Shown one piece after another: positions 16,957 to 25,365 of a stretch of DNA of 36,972 bases. Position 1 is the first letter of the stretch. Every line of letters starts with the position of its first letter. The stretch is taken from positions 1 through 36,972 of the forward strand of contig DYKC01000001.1 in assembly GCA_020722825.1 (NCBI GenBank). The letters run 5' to 3'. The translations under genes were made by a program, and so were the position numbers. This DNA comes from Vermiphilus sp. GTDB lineage: Bacteria; Ratteibacteria; UBA8468; B48-G9; JAFGKM01. Under the pieces are notes generated by a model that was given only the letters and a program-made list of their open reading frames with translations, was not told the origin of the DNA and made no database searches.

Positions 16957-17532
16957 ATGCAAAAATTCATACTGCAGGTACTATTATTTTTTTTCCTGTT
17001 TCTAACGGCACCGGCATTCTCCGAGGTCTTTGAAGGCAGGATATCCCCTGCCAACAACGGTGATTACAAGGAGCAAATCCTGCCCTGTCTTAAATCTGCA
17101 AAAAAATCCATCTACATAATTATGTTCCTTGCAAGTTATTATCCTCAGTATCCCGATAGTCCTGTAAACCTTTTCATAAGGGAGATGATAAATGCAAAAA
17201 GAAGAGGAGTGAATGTTGAGGTTATTCTCAACCAGTCGGACAGCGATTATTCTTCACATTCCACAACGGAAAATCTAAAAACAGGTGCATATCTGGCAAA
17301 CAATGGTATTACCGTATATTTTGATTCACCAAAAAAGACTACGCACGCAAAACTCCTGATAATTGACGAAAGGTTTCTGGTAATCGGGAGTGCCAACTGG
17401 TCTTATTCAGCAATGGCAAAAAACAACGAAACCTCTGTTATAATTGACTCACCGGAACTGGCAAGGTCATACATAAAATACTTTGAAAAAATAAAAAAGG
17501 AATGCCGTCCCTTTCTCTCTCCACTTCAATAA
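16957..17532 (+). CDS. Secreted single-HKD phospholipase D-type nuclease
   Basis: A 191-residue protein with a clear signal peptide (residues 1-22, ending APAFS). One HKD motif is present: H130, K132 and D137 in HAKLLIID, followed by GSANWS (144-149). Small single-HKD proteins of this length act as dimers, as in the Salmonella Nuc endonuclease, and many are periplasmic or secreted nucleases. AAGAAGG lies 8 bases before the ATG. The gene follows the hisA-like gene by 51 bases. Confidence 0.88.
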   Translation: MQKFILQVLLFFFLFLTAPAFSEVFEGRISPANNGDYKEQILPCLKSAKKSIYIIMFLASYYPQYPDSPVNLFIREMINAKRRGVNVEVILNQSDSDYSSHSTTENLKTGAYLANNGITVYFDSPKKTTHAKLLIIDERFLVIGSANWSYSAMAKNNETSVIIDSPELARSYIKYFEKIKKECRPFLSPLQ

Positions 17533-17561
17533 TTGAATAAGAGGGATAAAAGGGAAATTTG

Positions 17562-17589
17562 TAGACAAAAAGGGAGTTTGTGATAAAAT
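17562..17589 (+). promoter_or_regulatory. Promoter of DUF6785-type membrane protein gene
   Basis: TAGACA (17562-17567), a 16-base spacer and TAAAAT (17584-17589) preceded by TGA, an extended -10 arrangement. The expected start is near 17596, giving a leader of about 110 bases that contains the first Shine-Dalgarno sequence (17634-17640) and the repeat element. Confidence 0.55.
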
Positions 17590-17633
17590 TATTGGTGCGG
17601 TAAAAAACAGTGGATTTGGAGAAACCTGTATTT

Positions 17634-17722
17634 AAGGAGGCCTAATAGAAAATCCCCCCACCTTTTTTCAAATGGGGGAGAGGGGGATTTGGGAGACAAC
17701 AAAAAATGTCTACTCAACAAAA
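17634..17722 (+). repeat. Shared SD-stem-SD-start leader element, copy A
   Basis: This segment aligns with the cimA leader (21285-21188). In order it has AAGGAGG (17634-17640), TAATAG, a stem with perfect 9-base arms AAATCCCCC (17650-17658) and GGGGGATTT (17682-17690), a second ribosome site GGGAG (17691-17695), an A-rich spacer of 10 bases and the start ATGTCTACTCAAC (17706-17718). The first ribosome site has no start codon at working distance; the stem begins 9 bases after it, where a start codon would be expected. This suggests that the stem-bearing element replaced or displaced the original start. Confidence 0.7.
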
Positions 17723-19622
17723 CAGTGGCTTTCGTCTGCGGGCTATTGTTCTCGGAATTATTTTGTCCTTCTGTATAGGAGCCGGAAACGTATACAACCT
17801 TATGGTTCTTCAGGGTTCTTATATGGCTCTGGATTTTACCACCCCTGCGGCAATCTTCTTCATATTCTGGTTGACTCTCTATAACTACTTTGCAAGAAAG
17901 TACTTTCAGAAAGGTTCATTCTCTTCTCCGGAACTTATCCTTATATACATAATGATGATTGTATCCTGTTCAATACCCACCATGGGATTGAACCTCTATC
18001 TCATCCCGCTTATAGCAGGTACAAAATATTATGCCACGCCTCAGAACCAGTGGGACAATCTCATTCTCCCGCACATAAAAAAATGGACTGTAGTACAGGA
18101 CAGTAATGCCGTAAGATGGTTTTTTGAGGGTATACCCAAAGGGGAATCAATACCATGGAAGGCCTGGATAACCCCTCTTTTTTCATGGACACTGCTTATT
18201 CTTGCAGTATTCCTTGTAATGATATTCCTTATGGTTATCCTCAGAAAACAATGGGTGGAGAGTGAAAAACTGAACTATCCTATGACGAAAACACCCCTTG
18301 CACTTATTGATGCAAATGAAAACGGTATATTCAAAAACCGGGTTTTCTGGCTCGGTTTCCTCATACCTTTTACCATCGGCTGTATCAATGCTTTACACTT
18401 TTATCAGCCACTCTTTCCAGGAATAAACCTGGTGACAGGCGTTCCTATATTCAGAAGAACAATCAGTCTACAGTTCCGGATAAGTTTTCCAATGATAGGA
18501 TTTGCCTACTTTATCAACCTTCCCCTTGCCTTCAGTCTGTGGTTTTTCTGTCTTTTTAATAGCTTCCAGCAAGGTGTATTTAACATAATGGGTTATGGAA
18601 TTGCCGAGTTTCTCCCTTATAGCCAAGACAGACCACTTCTCGGATGGCAGTCTTTCGGGGCACTACTGGTCATCGTATTGTACGGTTTTTATATCTCAAG
18701 GAAGAACCTTGCTGGAGTGGTAAGAAAAGCACTGAAGAAAGAAGATGCCCTGTTCGATGAAAATGAAATCGTTTCTTACGGTATTGCCTTCTGGGGTACA
18801 ATCGTATCCCTTCTTTTTATATTTGCATGGCTCATCATAAGCGGACTGTCTCCACTGCCCGCTGTCCTTTTTATCTTTTTTGCATTTGTACTGTTCATCG
18901 GCATAACAAGGGTTGTTGCCGAGGGAGGCCTTGCGGCTACACGTGCGCCTGTCATATCCCCGGTTGCAACGACTTCTCTTCTGGGGGCTGAAAGAATAGG
19001 TCCTTCGGGACTATGCGCCCTGGGGCTTACTTTTGTTTATGCCTCGGATGTAAGAACGTTCGTTATGGCTTCGGTTGCCAATGGACTGAAAATGCTTGAG
19101 GATATCAAAAGAAACAAGAGGATAATTTTCTGGGCAATAATACTATCCATCGTTGTAACATTTTTTTCATCTGTATGGGCAACACTGCTTCTTGGATACA
19201 GGTATGGAGCGATAAATGCCAACTCGTGGTTCTTTGTTGGCGGACCCCAGTATCCATGGAGATATGTGGCAGAAAAAATAAAACAGCCCTCGGGGATTGA
19301 TTCTATTTACATCATTTTTACCGGTATAGGAGCAGTGGTTGCCATTCTTTTACAGGTAATGCATACACGATTTCTGTGGTTTCCGTTCCACCCGCTGGGA
19401 TTTGCCTTCTCAACCATAATGATGACAAATGCCCTCTGGTTTTCAATATTTATAGCATGGCTGATAAAAACTATGATACTGCGTTACGGTGGAGCCAAGG
19501 TTTACGAGAAGGGAAAGTTTTTCTTCATCGGTCTGATAATTGGACAGTTTGTGGTCAACGGCATATGGCTTATTATTGATTTCTTTGCTGGCAAAACCGG
19601 CAATATGCTCTACTGGGCATAA
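17706..19622 (+). CDS. DUF6785-type polytopic membrane protein
   Basis: A 638-residue integral membrane protein with roughly a dozen hydrophobic segments spread over its length. The architecture and phrases such as RAIVLGIILSF, GAGNVYNLMVLQGSY, SEKLNYPMTKTPLALID and TRVVAEGGLAATRAPVIS fit the DUF6785/DUF6784 family, which looks transporter-like (OPT-like in outline) but has no proven substrate. The start at 17706 is supported by GGGAG 10 bases upstream and by the aligned cimA leader. It ends 4 bases from the convergent cimA gene. Confidence 0.75.
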   Translation: MSTQQNSGFRLRAIVLGIILSFCIGAGNVYNLMVLQGSYMALDFTTPAAIFFIFWLTLYNYFARKYFQKGSFSSPELILIYIMMIVSCSIPTMGLNLYLIPLIAGTKYYATPQNQWDNLILPHIKKWTVVQDSNAVRWFFEGIPKGESIPWKAWITPLFSWTLLILAVFLVMIFLMVILRKQWVESEKLNYPMTKTPLALIDANENGIFKNRVFWLGFLIPFTIGCINALHFYQPLFPGINLVTGVPIFRRTISLQFRISFPMIGFAYFINLPLAFSLWFFCLFNSFQQGVFNIMGYGIAEFLPYSQDRPLLGWQSFGALLVIVLYGFYISRKNLAGVVRKALKKEDALFDENEIVSYGIAFWGTIVSLLFIFAWLIISGLSPLPAVLFIFFAFVLFIGITRVVAEGGLAATRAPVISPVATTSLLGAERIGPSGLCALGLTFVYASDVRTFVMASVANGLKMLEDIKRNKRIIFWAIILSIVVTFFSSVWATLLLGYRYGAINANSWFFVGGPQYPWRYVAEKIKQPSGIDSIYIIFTGIGAVVAILLQVMHTRFLWFPFHPLGFAFSTIMMTNALWFSIFIAWLIKTMILRYGGAKVYEKGKFFFIGLIIGQFVVNGIWLIIDFFAGKTGNMLYWA

Positions 19623-19626
19623 TAGA

Positions 19627-21204
19627 TTATTGATTACGGTTAACGTTAATCTTATAAAGTTTATATTCAACACTGTCAATCAGCGCCTTCCACGACGCCT
19701 CTATAATATTCTCGGAGACGCCAATGGTTCCCCAGGTTTCATCCTCATCCGTCGTTTCTATGACAACTCTTGTCACAGCAGCCGTCGCCTCTTCGGGATG
19801 CAGTATCCTGACCCTGTAATCGGTCAGTTTCATAGTTTCTATCTCAGGATAGAATTTTACCAGTGCCTTTCTAAGTGCATTGTCAAGTGCATTGACCGGA
19901 CCGTTGCCCTCACTTGCGGTATGTTCAACAAGTTTATCAACCCTGATTTTAACCGTTGCCTCCGAAATAACCCTTCCACCCCGTTTTTCCACGATAACCC
20001 TGAAGCCTTCCACTGTAAAAAGTTTCCTGTATTGGCCGAGGGTTTTCCTTACTATAATGTCAAAGGAACCTTCAGCGGATTCAAACTGATACCCCTCATT
20101 CTCAAGAGTCGTAACTTTATCAAGAATTTTCTTTATGCTCTCAGGATCCTTATCAAGGTTGTAGTTTTTCGCCTTCTGCAGTATGGTACTTTTGCCTGAA
20201 AGTTCAGACAGTAAAATCCTTCGCTTATTACCAACCTTTGCAGGGTCAATATGTTCATAGGTTACAGGATTCTTACTCACAGCATCAACGTGGATTCCTC
20301 CTTTGTGTGCAAAGGCACTCATACCTACAAACGGCTGTGAATTAGGAGGAATCATATTGGCAGTTTCATATATAAAACGGGAGATCTCTTTGAGTTTAAC
20401 AAGGTTTTTATCATCCACACACCTGTAACCCATCTTCAGTTGCAGTACAGGTATTATAACGGAAAGGTCTGCATTGCCACATCTTTCCCCTATTCCATTC
20501 ATAGTTCCTTGAACATGCATAACTCCTGCCCTAACTGCTGTTATGGAATTGGAAACACCTACTCCGGAATCATTATGGGCATGTATCCCGAGCGGGACAT
20601 GGACGTGAGCGAAAACCTCCTTTATTATCTCCTCTATCTCAAAAGGCAAGGAACCGCCATTGGTATCACAGAGAACCAGCTTATCCGCCCCAGCGGACTC
20701 AGCAACTGTAAGTGTTTTCAAGGCATATTCAGGATTCTTTTTATAGCCGTCAAAGAAATGTTCTGCATCATAAAATACTATCCTGCCATGTTTTTTTAGA
20801 AACTTTATGGAATCCTCAATCAGGTTCAGATTTTCTGCCTCTGTAATCCTAAGGACATCCTGAACATGCAGGTCCCACGACTTACCGAATATAATGATGT
20901 ATTCAGTACCACTCTCAAGAAGTTTTTTCAGAAACGGGTCTTTGTCTGCAGAAAAATTCTTTCTTCGGGTACTTCCAAAGGCCACTATTTTTATGTTCTT
21001 GAATTTTCTGTTTTTAACCTGTGCAAAGAACGAGATATCCTTGGGGTTTGAGCCTGGCCAACCACCTTCAACAAAGTCAATACCGAACTCATCCAGTTTC
21101 TCTGCTATCTTAATCTTATCCTTTATGGTAAAGGAAATAGACTCACCTTGAGAACCATCACGCAGGGTCGTATCATATATCTCAACTTTTCGTTGAGTAG
21201 ACAT
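19627..21204 (-). CDS. cimA: (R)-citramalate synthase
   Basis: A 525-residue alpha-isopropylmalate/citramalate/homocitrate synthase family enzyme. The catalytic barrel shows VEIYDTTLRDGSQGE near the N-terminus, GIHAHNDSGVGVSNS (metal-binding HxH) and GTMNGIGERCGNADL. The C-terminal regulatory domain is present (VEHTASEGNGPVNALDNALR onward). Length and sequence match the CimA branch, which condenses pyruvate with acetyl-CoA for isoleucine synthesis, better than LeuA. The ATG at 21204 is chosen: a longer open frame to 21249 runs through the palindrome. MSTQR precedes the conserved KVEIYDTT start and appears to be supplied by the leader element. Confidence 0.9.
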   Translation of the reverse strand: MSTQRKVEIYDTTLRDGSQGESISFTIKDKIKIAEKLDEFGIDFVEGGWPGSNPKDISFFAQVKNRKFKNIKIVAFGSTRRKNFSADKDPFLKKLLESGTEYIIIFGKSWDLHVQDVLRITEAENLNLIEDSIKFLKKHGRIVFYDAEHFFDGYKKNPEYALKTLTVAESAGADKLVLCDTNGGSLPFEIEEIIKEVFAHVHVPLGIHAHNDSGVGVSNSITAVRAGVMHVQGTMNGIGERCGNADLSVIIPVLQLKMGYRCVDDKNLVKLKEISRFIYETANMIPPNSQPFVGMSAFAHKGGIHVDAVSKNPVTYEHIDPAKVGNKRRILLSELSGKSTILQKAKNYNLDKDPESIKKILDKVTTLENEGYQFESAEGSFDIIVRKTLGQYRKLFTVEGFRVIVEKRGGRVISEATVKIRVDKLVEHTASEGNGPVNALDNALRKALVKFYPEIETMKLTDYRVRILHPEEATAAVTRVVIETTDEDETWGTIGVSENIIEASWKALIDSVEYKLYKINVNRNQ

Positions 21205-21285
21205 TTTTACCCTTCTCCTCAAATCCCCCTTAAATTCCCCCTTTGTCAAAGGAGGAGCCAGGAGGATTTCCTATTTATGTCTCCT
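21188..21285 (-). repeat. Shared SD-stem-SD-start leader element, copy B
   Basis: Reading on the minus strand: AGGAGA (21285-21280), CATAAATAGG, a stem with arms AAATCCTCC (21269-21261) and GGGGGATTT (21229-21221) around CCTTTGACAAAGG, a second ribosome site GAGGAG (21220-21215), a 10-base spacer and ATGTCTACTCAAC (21204-21192). Order, spacing and much of the sequence match copy A at 17634-17722. The core is of the widespread AAATCCCCC-TTTG-GGGGGATTT repeat type. Confidence 0.7.
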
Positions 21286-21296
21286 GTATCTTTTAA

Positions 21297-21325
21297 ATTC
21301 TACTCCCGGCAGTTTCTTTTGTCAA
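21297..21325 (-). promoter_or_regulatory. Sigma70-type promoter of cimA
   Basis: On the minus strand, a perfect TTGACA (21325-21320), a 17-base spacer and TAGAAT (21302-21297, one mismatch). The predicted start near 21290 gives a leader that begins just before the first Shine-Dalgarno sequence of the element at 21285. The -35 box overlaps that of the divergent nfeD promoter. Confidence 0.75.
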
Positions 21326-21347
21326 AATTACCAAAATGAGGTACTAT
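21319..21347 (+). promoter_or_regulatory. Promoter of nfeD-like gene
   Basis: TTGTCA (21319-21324), a 17-base spacer and TACTAT (21342-21347). The expected start is near 21354, giving a short leader to the ATG at 21376. Five bases of the -35 are shared with the opposing cimA -35, so the two promoters probably cannot be occupied at once. Confidence 0.6.
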
Positions 21348-21375
21348 TATAAGAGACTCATTTAGTGGAAAAAAA

Positions 21376-22671
21376 ATGAAAAGGGTACTTCTGTACGGTT
21401 TTTTATTTCTACTTCTTGGAGCAGTATTGTCAGAGGCAAAACAGAATACTGGATATACATTAAAGATAGACGGTGCCATAGGACCGGTTACCTATTACCA
21501 GGTAAAAAACATACTAACGCTCGCAAGGAAGAATGATGCAGACTTTGTACTGTTTATAATAGATACTCCAGGAGGTTTACTCTCTTCTACGAGAAAAATA
21601 GTGCAGGAGATACTCGCGTCAGATATTCCTGTCATCGGATATGTTCATCCAAAAGGCTCTCAGTGTGCCTCTGCCGGTGTATTTATTGCTCTTTCCTGTC
21701 ATATTATTGCTATGTCCCCCGCCACCAATATCGGTGCAGCCCATCCGGTAAATCTCGGGGGCAAGCAGGATGAAACGATGGAAGAAAAGGTTATAAATGA
21801 CACAGTTAGTTTTATAAAAAGCATTGCACGCCACCGTGGGAGGAATATAAAATGGGCGGAAAGGGCTGTACGGGAAAGCATCTCTTCAACTGAAACCGAA
21901 GCACTGAAAGAAAAGGTTATAGACATAATAGCAAACGATACCAATGAACTTTTAAACGCAATAGACGGAAAAACCATAAAAATCAATGATACCGAAAAGA
22001 TATTAAACACAAAAGATGCACGGCTATTAACATCCAGAGAGAGTTTCAAAGAAAAGGTCTTAAAAATCATCGCAAATCCAAATATTGCCTATATACTGCT
22101 GATGCTCGGCACACTGGGCATGCTTTTGGAACTGTACAATCCTGGACTTGGAATCCCTGGCATTGTAGGTACGGTTTCTCTTATCCTGGCGTTTTTTGCT
22201 CTGCATACCCTGTCCATAAACGTCTCTGGTTTACTGCTTATTGCAGTAAGTTTTGTTTTTTTCGCCATAGAAGCAGTAACCCCTTCTTTCGGCTTATTCA
22301 TCATTTCAGGGATAATAACTCTTATGCTCGGTTCATTCTTTCTTTTCCGTCCAGTGTCTGATCTTAACATGCCCAAAACTCTGATAGCCGGAGTTGTAAC
22401 TACTGTAGGTGCTATACTCTGGCTCGCCGCATGGTTTACGTGGAGAACAAAAAGACAAAAAGTCACAACAGGCAAGGAAGGAATGCTTGAAGAAAAAGCA
22501 AGGGTTATCAAACCGTTAACACCTGAAGGGACTGTTTTCATCCAGGGGGAATACTGGAAGGCACGCAGTGAAACAGGAGAAGTCCCCAGAGACGCAATAG
22601 TAGTTGTAAAAGGATACGACGGCTTCACCCTGATAGTAGAGAAAGATGTCAAGGAAAAAAACAATGGATAG
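21376..22671 (+). CDS. NfeD-family membrane serine protease
   Basis: A 431-residue long-form NfeD protein. After a signal or anchor segment (1-20) comes a ClpP-like protease domain with the catalytic Ser S99 in CASAG and Lys K138 in EEKVIND, spacing very like that of archaeal PH1510 (S97/K138). About four membrane segments follow (roughly 225-345), then a C-terminal OB-fold NfeD domain (EGTVFIQGEYWKARSE...). Long-form members usually pair with a stomatin/SPFH gene; here a LOG-family gene overlaps instead. Its role is thought to be membrane protein quality control. Confidence 0.92.
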   Translation: MKRVLLYGFLFLLLGAVLSEAKQNTGYTLKIDGAIGPVTYYQVKNILTLARKNDADFVLFIIDTPGGLLSSTRKIVQEILASDIPVIGYVHPKGSQCASAGVFIALSCHIIAMSPATNIGAAHPVNLGGKQDETMEEKVINDTVSFIKSIARHRGRNIKWAERAVRESISSTETEALKEKVIDIIANDTNELLNAIDGKTIKINDTEKILNTKDARLLTSRESFKEKVLKIIANPNIAYILLMLGTLGMLLELYNPGLGIPGIVGTVSLILAFFALHTLSINVSGLLLIAVSFVFFAIEAVTPSFGLFIISGIITLMLGSFFLFRPVSDLNMPKTLIAGVVTTVGAILWLAAWFTWRTKRQKVTTGKEGMLEEKARVIKPLTPEGTVFIQGEYWKARSETGEVPRDAIVVVKGYDGFTLIVEKDVKEKNNG

Positions 22672-23299
22672 GAATATCTATGAGTCTGATGTCTGGAGAA
22701 TATTCAGAATAATGGCTGAGTTTGTGGAGGGATTTGATACCCTTGAAAAGACAAAAAATGCAGTAACCGTCTGGGGTTCGGCAAGGGTCAAAGAAAATGA
22801 TGAGTGGTATAAAAAAGCCGTTGAAACAGGAAAGATTCTTGCGGAAAAAGGCTATACGGTTATAACCGGCGGAGGACCCGGCATTATGGAGGCAGCCAAC
22901 AGAGGTGCATCTCTTGCAAATGGAGACTCCATAGGTATAAACATTGAACTGCCTCATGAACAAAAACCCAATCCATACATTAAGACCCTCATATCCTGCA
23001 GGTATTTTTTCACAAGAAAGGTTATGTTTGTCAAGTATGCAAAAGGATTCATCATCTTCCCCGGAGGGTTCGGTACACTTGATGAGTTCACAGAGACAAT
23101 AACGCTTATCCAGACAGAGCGGATACATAAATTCCCGGTGGTTCTTGTCGGCAGCGACTACTGGAAAGGACTTGCTGAATGGATAGAGAAAAACGCGCTC
23201 GGCAGAAATTACATAGACAGTGAAGATATGAAGATTTTCTGCATAGTTGACGAACCTGAAGATACGGTGCGGTGTATAGAAGAGTTCTACAAGAAATAA
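22664..23299 (+). CDS. LOG family (TIGR00730-type) Rossmann protein
   Basis: A 211-residue LOG-family protein with ITGGGPGIMEAANRGA and the PGGFGTLDEFTE motif of nucleotide-5'-monophosphate phosphoribohydrolases. Characterised relatives release cytokinin-type or other bases from nucleoside monophosphates; bacterial housekeeping members act on purine or pyrimidine nucleotides. The ATG at 22664 is preferred over 22646 because AAGGA lies 8 bases upstream. It overlaps nfeD by 8 bases and so is coupled to it. It ends just before a palindrome shared with the convergent glmM-like gene. Confidence 0.9.
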   Translation: MDRNIYESDVWRIFRIMAEFVEGFDTLEKTKNAVTVWGSARVKENDEWYKKAVETGKILAEKGYTVITGGGPGIMEAANRGASLANGDSIGINIELPHEQKPNPYIKTLISCRYFFTRKVMFVKYAKGFIIFPGGFGTLDEFTETITLIQTERIHKFPVVLVGSDYWKGLAEWIEKNALGRNYIDSEDMKIFCIVDEPEDTVRCIEEFYKK

Positions 23300-23304
23300 C
23301 TCGC

Positions 23305-23332
23305 CCCTCATCCTAGGGGACTACGGTGAGGG
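23305..23332. repeat. Palindrome at the LOG/glmM-like convergent junction
   Basis: CCCTCATCCTAG (23305-23316) pairs with CTACGGTGAGGG (23321-23332) over 12 positions with one mismatch and one G-T pair around GGGA. A nested CCCCT/AGGGG pair is also possible. It lies between two convergent genes and encodes the last codons (PSP, stop) of the glmM-like gene. It could end transcription from both sides, but there is no long T-run. The CCCCTCATC end resembles the segment inside valS. Confidence 0.6.
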
Positions 23333-24667
23333 AAAATAAGAGGTGAATTCGGAGAGGTAGCGCTCGGCAATTTCTCTGTTTTTACCTTCTACGTAAAGCC
23401 TGATAACAGGTTCGGTACCTGACGGGCGTATATGTATCCATCCGTTCTTTCTTATTATCTTCACACCATCCTCAAGATTAACGTTTTCCTCTGCAGAATA
23501 CCTTCTTTTTATATCTTCCAGCATTATATTTTTTTGCTCTTCTGAAATCCTTATTTTCCTCTTCAGAATGAAATACTTTGGCATCTGTCCTATCAATTCG
23601 GAAACTTTTTTACCTGTCCTGGCAAGATATTCCAGTATAAGTGCCATTCCCACAAAACTGTCTCTGCCGTAGTGAACTGCAGGGAATATAACTCCTCCAT
23701 TACCCTCTCCTCCTATAATGGAACCGTTCTCTCGCATCTTCTCTATAACATTAATCTCACCTATCTTTGTCCTGCAAACATCAATCCCAAAACCTTTTGC
23801 AATCTCTTCCACAAGGGCAGTGGTAGAAAGGTTAACGACAATCGGCTTGTTACTCCCTTCCCTTTCAAGGATATTTTTTATGGATAGAACAAGCGTCAGT
23901 TCTTCCCCGGGTATCATCCCATTCTCACAGACAAAAGCGAGCCGGTCGCAGTCAGGGTCCTGGGCAAACCCCGCATCCGCTTTTTCTTCAACAACCTTAC
24001 CTGCTAAATCTTTAAGGTTTTCAGGAACAGGCTCGGGGTTATGGGAAAAAAATCCTGCAGGTTCTTTGTTCATAACAATTACATCACACCCCATCTCCTT
24101 CAAAAACCTCTCTGTAAAGAAAGAACCTACCCCTTGGCAAACATCAACAACAACCCTGAATCTTCTTTTCCTGATTCTTTCAAGGTCTACTGTACGATAT
24201 ATGGCGTTGAAATATTGTTCCGTATAGTCTGCAGAAGAAATGAACCCTGGTGTTTTTGAGACGATAAAGAACCTTTTATGGTAGACATCAAGAAGTTTTT
24301 TGCCCTCATCAGCATTAAGCACCGCTCCTTTATCTGAAAAGAATTTTATTCCGTTATAGTCCTGAGGATTATGACTGGCTGTAATAACAACACCTGAAGA
24401 CGGCTCTATCTTTTCTATGATGTATCCAATTTCAGGGGTTGGAGCAATACCGAGGTCAACAACATCCTTGCCTGTACAGAGCAGACCTGTTATCATTGAA
24501 TTCTTCAGAGAATCCCCGCTCACTCTTGTATCCCTGCATACAAAAACCCTTTTTGTCTTAACGTAACTTCCGAAAGCAACGCCGAATGTAAATACAACAT
24601 CGGAGGTCAACGTCTCCGGATATATTCCTCTTATCCCTGAAACACTTACCTGTAGTCTGTTCTCCAT
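23321..24667 (-). CDS. Phosphohexomutase, probably phosphoglucosamine mutase (GlmM-like)
   Basis: A 448-residue alpha-D-phosphohexomutase. The phosphoserine is S98 in ITASHNP, the metal loop is DPDCDR (237-242), the sugar loop is GGEGNGG (319-325) and the phosphate-binding end is RPSGTEPVIRLYVE. The N-terminal SVSGIRGI differs from the GTDGIRG of classical GlmM and is closer to archaeal-type or PMM/PGM members. Making glucosamine-1-phosphate for the wall fits the nearby mur and glycan genes, but mannose or glucose phosphate remain possible. It starts 3 bases after truB. Confidence 0.88.
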   Translation of the reverse strand: MENRLQVSVSGIRGIYPETLTSDVVFTFGVAFGSYVKTKRVFVCRDTRVSGDSLKNSMITGLLCTGKDVVDLGIAPTPEIGYIIEKIEPSSGVVITASHNPQDYNGIKFFSDKGAVLNADEGKKLLDVYHKRFFIVSKTPGFISSADYTEQYFNAIYRTVDLERIRKRRFRVVVDVCQGVGSFFTERFLKEMGCDVIVMNKEPAGFFSHNPEPVPENLKDLAGKVVEEKADAGFAQDPDCDRLAFVCENGMIPGEELTLVLSIKNILEREGSNKPIVVNLSTTALVEEIAKGFGIDVCRTKIGEINVIEKMRENGSIIGGEGNGGVIFPAVHYGRDSFVGMALILEYLARTGKKVSELIGQMPKYFILKRKIRISEEQKNIMLEDIKRRYSAEENVNLEDGVKIIRKNGWIHIRPSGTEPVIRLYVEGKNREIAERYLSEFTSYFPSP

Positions 24668-24670
24668 TTT

Positions 24671-25351
24671 TTAGTTTGTGCCACTTAATGGTATGAGACA
24701 GTTTTCCAGCCCTTTTTTTTCTATATCTTCAAGGGTGTAACTCTCATCTATTTTATAATCACCCACCCTTGTTCTTTTCAAAGCAGTCTGAGTACCGCCG
24801 CATCCCAATTGTTCTCCGATATCCCTGCATAATGCTCTTATATAGGTTCCCTTTGAACATACCACCCGAAAATCCATGTAAGGAATTTCCACATTCAATA
24901 TTTCTATTTCCTTAATAAAAACTTTTTTGGGAGAGGGAGTAACATCCATCCCCTGCCTGTAAAGTTTGTAAAGCGGCTTACCTTTATGCTTAATCGCTGA
25001 TACCACAGGTGGTACCTGCTCAATCGTACCGATAAAATTCGCAACAACCTTTTCTATGTCAACCTCTCTCACATTAACGGGTTTTTCCTCAATTACCATC
25101 CCGTCAATATCATCCGTATCCGTTCTTACCCCGAGCAGCAACCTTGCTATGTATTCCTTCTCCATCTTCATAAAAACAGAACTGTGTCTTGTTGCATTTC
25201 CCAGACATACAATCAGCAATCCCGATGCAAGCGGGTCAAGAGTCCCTGCATGGCCTATCTTTTCCCTTAAACGGAAGGTTCTTTTAAAAAATCTTATTAC
25301 ATCGTATGATGTAATACCACTGGGCTTATTTACAATTATTACCCCGTTCAT
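24671..25351 (-). CDS. truB: tRNA pseudouridine(55) synthase
   Basis: A 226-residue TruB. The catalytic Asp is D39 in GHAGTLDPLASGLL, and KEYIARLLLGVRTDTDD, PPVVSAIKHKGKPLY and GTYIRALCRDIG are family motifs. It makes the T-loop pseudouridine of tRNA. The protein is short and lacks a C-terminal PUA-like domain. The ATG at 25351 with GGAGAGG just upstream is preferred over a TTG four codons earlier. It lies 14 bases after nrnA. Confidence 0.95.
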   Translation of the reverse strand: MNGVIIVNKPSGITSYDVIRFFKRTFRLREKIGHAGTLDPLASGLLIVCLGNATRHSSVFMKMEKEYIARLLLGVRTDTDDIDGMVIEEKPVNVREVDIEKVVANFIGTIEQVPPVVSAIKHKGKPLYKLYRQGMDVTPSPKKVFIKEIEILNVEIPYMDFRVVCSKGTYIRALCRDIGEQLGCGGTQTALKRTRVGDYKIDESYTLEDIEKKGLENCLIPLSGTN

Positions 25352-25365
25352 ACCCCTCTCCAAAT

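Noticed and set aside
19540..20199. 219-residue open frame antisense to cimA
   Set aside because: Shadow frame that begins inside the DUF6785-type gene and lacks any family motif.
21205..21249. 15-residue extension of CimA
   Set aside because: It is encoded by the leader palindrome; ATG 21204 has GAGGAG at 10 bases.
22649..23311. 220-residue open frame antisense to the LOG gene
   Set aside because: Shadow of a gene with clear family motifs; Cys/Phe/Tyr-rich composition typical of antisense frames.
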